In this document: positions 60,601 to 64,000 of the stretch, in pieces
How positions within the stretch are numbered: position 1 is the stretch's first letter
Layout of the letters: every line of letters starts with the position of its first letter
From: Clusia tigrina
Lineage: Eukaryota; Arthropoda; Insecta; Diptera; Clusiidae
DNA: 64,000 bases
Reading direction: 5' to 3'
NCBI GenBank assembly: GCA_920105625.2
Contig: OV050030.1
Coordinates: forward strand, 104,687,698 to 104,751,697
Translations under genes and position numbers: made by a program
The notes under the pieces: model-generated
Told to the model about the DNA's origin: nothing
What the model saw: the letters and a program-made list of their open reading frames with translations, nothing else
Databases searched by the model: none

Positions 60601-63600
60601 ATGTAAAAAATCCAAACAATGTGTAGCGTATGTTACTCGCGAGTTTATTCTGAAAATTGCCTGAAAATTTCATCAAAATCGGTTCAGCCGTTTTCGAGTA
60701 CATACGTTGCATACAAACATACATACATACATGCAAACTTTTATAAGGACAAAATCACGTGTTGACATAAAAGGTCATAACTCACGAACGCGTCGACCGA
60801 TTTCGTGCAAACTTATCTATAAACCATCTACACGACCATACGAACAAACCACAAAAAGTTTCATTGAATTCGGTTTGACGGTTCATGAGTTATAAAGTCA
60901 CAACGCACTTGCACCAATTTTTTATATATATAGATTAGGTAGGGGGAGTTTTTATCCCTTTTGTCAATTTTACCCCCTAAATGTGGAACAATCCAAACAA
61001 TGTATAGCCTATGTTATCCGAGGGGTTTTTCTGAAGACTCTCTGAAAATTTCATCAAAATCGGTCCAGCCGTTTTCGAGTGCATGCATTGCTTACATGCA
61101 TACATACATACATAGGGAGGGAAAGTTTTTATCCCATTTGCCAATTTCACCCCCTACATGTAAAAAATCCAAACAATGTGTAGCGTATGTTACTCGCGAG
61201 TTTATTCTGAAAATTGCCTGAAAATTTCATCAAAATCGGTTCAGCCGTTTTCGAGTACATACGTTGCATACAAACATACATACATACATGCAAACTTTTA
61301 TATGGACAAAATCACGTGTTGACATAAAAGGTCATAACTCACGAACGCGTCGACCGATTTCGTGCAAACTTATCTATAAACCATCTACACGACCATACGA
61401 ACAAACCACAAAAAGTTTCATTGAATTCGGTTTGACGGTTCATGAGTTATAAAGTCACAACGCACTTGCACCAATTTTTTATATATATAGATAGATTAGG
61501 TAGGGGGAGTTTTTATCCCTTTTGTCAATTTTACCCCCTAAATGTGGAACAATCCAAACAATGTATAGCCTATGTTATCCGAGGGGTTTTTCTGAAGACT
61601 CTCTGAAAATTTCATCAAAATCGGTCCAGCCGTTTTCGAGTGCATGCATTGCTTACATGCATACATACATACATAGGGAGGGAAAGTTTTTATCCCATTT
61701 GCCAATTTCACCCCCTACATGTAAAAAATCCAAACAATGTGTAGCGTATGTTACTCGCGAGTTTATTCTGAAAATTGCCTGAAAATTTCATCAAAATCGG
61801 TTCAGCCGTTTTCGAGTACATACGTTGCATACAAACATACATACATACATGCAAACTTTTATAAGGACAAAATCACGTGTTGACATAAAAGGTCATAACT
61901 CACGAACGCGTCGACCGATTTCGTGCAAACTTATCTATAAACCATCTACACGACCATACGAACAAACCACAAAAAGTTTCATTGAATTCGGTTTGACGGT
62001 TCATGAGTTATAAAGTCACAACGCACTTGCACCAATTTTTTATATATATAGATTAGGTAGGGGGAGTTTTTATCCCTTTTGTCAATTTTACCCCCTAAAT
62101 GTGGAACAATCCAAACAATGCATAGCCTATGTTATCCGAGGGGTTTTTCTGAAGACTCTCTAAAAATTTCATCAAAATCGGTCCAGCCGTTTTCGAGTGC
62201 ATGCATTGCTTACATGCATACATACATATATAGGGAGGGAAAGTTTTTATCCCGTTTGCCAATTTCACCCCCTACATGTAAAAAATCCAAACAATGTGTA
62301 GCGTATGTTACTCGCGAGTTTATTCTGAAAATTGCCTGAAAATTTCATCAAAATCGGTTCAGCCGTTTTCGAGTACATACGTTGCATACAAACATACATA
62401 CATACATGCAAACTTTTATATGGACAAAATCACGTGTTGACATAAAAGGTCATAACTCACGAACGCGTCGACCGATTTCGTGCAAACTTATATATAAACC
62501 ATCTACACGACCATACGAACAAACCACAAAAAGTTTCATTGAATTCGGTTTGACGGTTCATGAGTTATAAAGTCACAACGCACTTGCACCAATTTTTTAT
62601 ATATATAGATAGATTAGGTAGGGGGAGTTTTTATCCCTTTTGTCAATTTTACCCCCTAAATGTGGAACAATCCAAACAATGTATAGCCTATGTTATCCGA
62701 GGGGTTTTTCTGAAGACTCTCTGAAAATTTCATCAAAATCGGTCCAGCCGTTTTCGAGTGCATGCATTGCTTACATGCATACATACATATATAGGGAGGG
62801 AAAGTTTTTATCCCATTTGCCAATTTCACCCCCTACATGTAAAAAATCCAAACAATGTGTAGCGTATGTTACTCGCGAGTTTATTCTGAAAATTGCCTGA
62901 AAATTTCATCAAAATCGGTTCAGCCGTTTTCGAGTACATACGTTGCATACAAACATACATACACACAAGCAAACTTTTATATGGACAAAATCACGTGTTG
63001 ACATAAAAGGTCATAACTCACGAACGCGTCGACCGATTTCGTGCAAACTTATCTATAAACCATCTACACGACCATACGAACAAACCACAAAAAGTTTCAT
63101 TGAATTCGGTTTGACGGTTCATGAGTTATAAAGTCACAACGCACTTGCACCAATTTTTTATATATATAGATAGATTAGGTAGGGGGAGTTTTTATACCTT
63201 TTGTCAATTTTACCCCCTAAATGTGGAACAATCCAAACAATGTATAGCCTATGTTATCCGAGGGGTTTTTCTGAAGACTCTCTGAAAATTTCATCAAAAT
63301 CGGTCCAGCCGTTTTCGAGTGCATGCATTGCTTACATGCATACATACATACATAGGGAGGGAAAGTTTTTATCCCATTTGCCAATTTCACCCCCTACATG
63401 TAAAAAATCCAAACAATGTGTAGCGTATGTTACTCGCGAGTTTATTCTGAAAATTGCCTGAAAATTTCATCAAAATCGGTTCAGCCGTTTTCGAGTACAT
63501 ACGTTGCATACAAACATACATACATACATGCAAACTTTTATAAGGACAAAATCACGTGTTGACATAAAAGGTCATAACTCACGAACGCGTCGACCGATTT

Positions 63601-64000
63601 CGTGCAAACTTATCTATAAACCATCTACACGACCATACGAACAAACCACAAAAAGTTTCATTGAATTCGGTTTGACGGTTCATGAGTTATAAGGTCACAA
63701 CGCACTTGCACCAATTTTTTATATATATAGATAGATTAGGTAGGGGGAGTTTTTATCCCTTTTGTCAATTTTACCCCCTAAATGTGGAACAATCCAAACA
63801 ATGTATAGCCTATGTTATCCGAGAGGTTTTTCTGAAGACTCTCTGAAAATTTCATCAAAATCGGTCCAGCCGTTTTCGAGTGCATGCATTGCATACATAC
63901 ATATATAGGGAGGGAAAGTTTTTATCCCATTTGCCAATTTCACCCCCTACATGTAAAAAATCCAAACAATGTGTAGCGTATGTTACTCGCGAGTTTATTC

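Larger units (their letters stand above)
31240..64000. repeat. Satellite DNA array, right block (about 58 units)
   Basis: Same satellite as 1-17117 and in the same orientation, continuing the unit interrupted at 23819. Units are again mostly 557 or 561 bp. It contains its own variant families: ttaaccgagg for ttatccgagg (for example near 31979, 33104, 37015, 39814, 43168, 46518), cacaccctac for caccccctac (34911, 39388, 42743, 46092), aaaaactttcattg (39650 to 46920), and acacacaagc for acatacatgc (53567, 54685, 55808, 59606, 62962). Marker variants are clustered by region. The array runs past the end of the window. Confidence 0.97.

Noticed and set aside
1..64000. CENP-B box or tRNA-derived SINE inside the satellite unit
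   Set aside because: I found no sequence close to the CENP-B box consensus and no A/B box pair of a tRNA promoter in the consensus unit.

Overview
The window is a long eukaryotic satellite DNA array interrupted by two LTR retrotransposons. Nothing in it looks bacterial, and I see no host gene, tRNA or rRNA. The host is most likely an insect. One element has the full layout of an insect errantivirus (gag, pol, env remnant, LTRs running AGTTAA...TTAATT, lysine-tRNA primer site). The other resembles the mdg1/412 group of Ty3/gypsy elements (arginine-tRNA primer site, no env). The satellite carries a motif of the TTTCATCAAAATCGGT type that I associate with arthropod interspersed repeats. The species cannot be told from the sequence.

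Layout: 1-17117 satellite; 17118-23520 errantivirus-like element on the minus strand; 23521-23819 a 299-bp piece of satellite; 23820-31239 mdg1-like element on the minus strand; 31240-64000 satellite to the end. Removing both elements and one copy of each 4-bp target duplication (TACA, ACCA) restores one normal satellite unit, so both insertions hit the same monomer.

The satellite unit is 561 or 557 bp; the difference is one or two copies of TAGA after a TATATATA stretch. About 90 units are present. Each unit is itself composite. A core motif occurs three times in direct orientation at spacings of 176, 191 and 194 bp (mean 187 bp) and a fourth time inverted, so one third of the unit is an imperfect inverted repeat. 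Rare variants recur at multi-unit distances: about 2.80 kb (5 units) in the left 9.6 kb, about 1.12 kb (2 units) from 10 to 16 kb, and about 3.35 kb (6 units) at 39-47 kb. Units with deletions (near 49.6, 50.5, 57.3 and 63.9 kb) record unequal exchange.

The errantivirus-like element has LTRs differing at 2 of 537 positions. It is defective: integrase is broken by a one-base frameshift and env lacks its C-terminal part. The mdg1-like element has identical 318-bp LTRs and two complete ORFs, so it is the younger insertion and may still be competent. In both elements pol lies in the -1 frame relative to gag, and the overlap holds a textbook frameshift signal: U UUU UUA with a bulged stem in the first, U UUA AAC with a perfect 9-bp stem in the second. 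These signals, the hierarchical satellite, and the insertion of the second element at the dyad axis of the satellite's inverted repeat are the most interesting observations.
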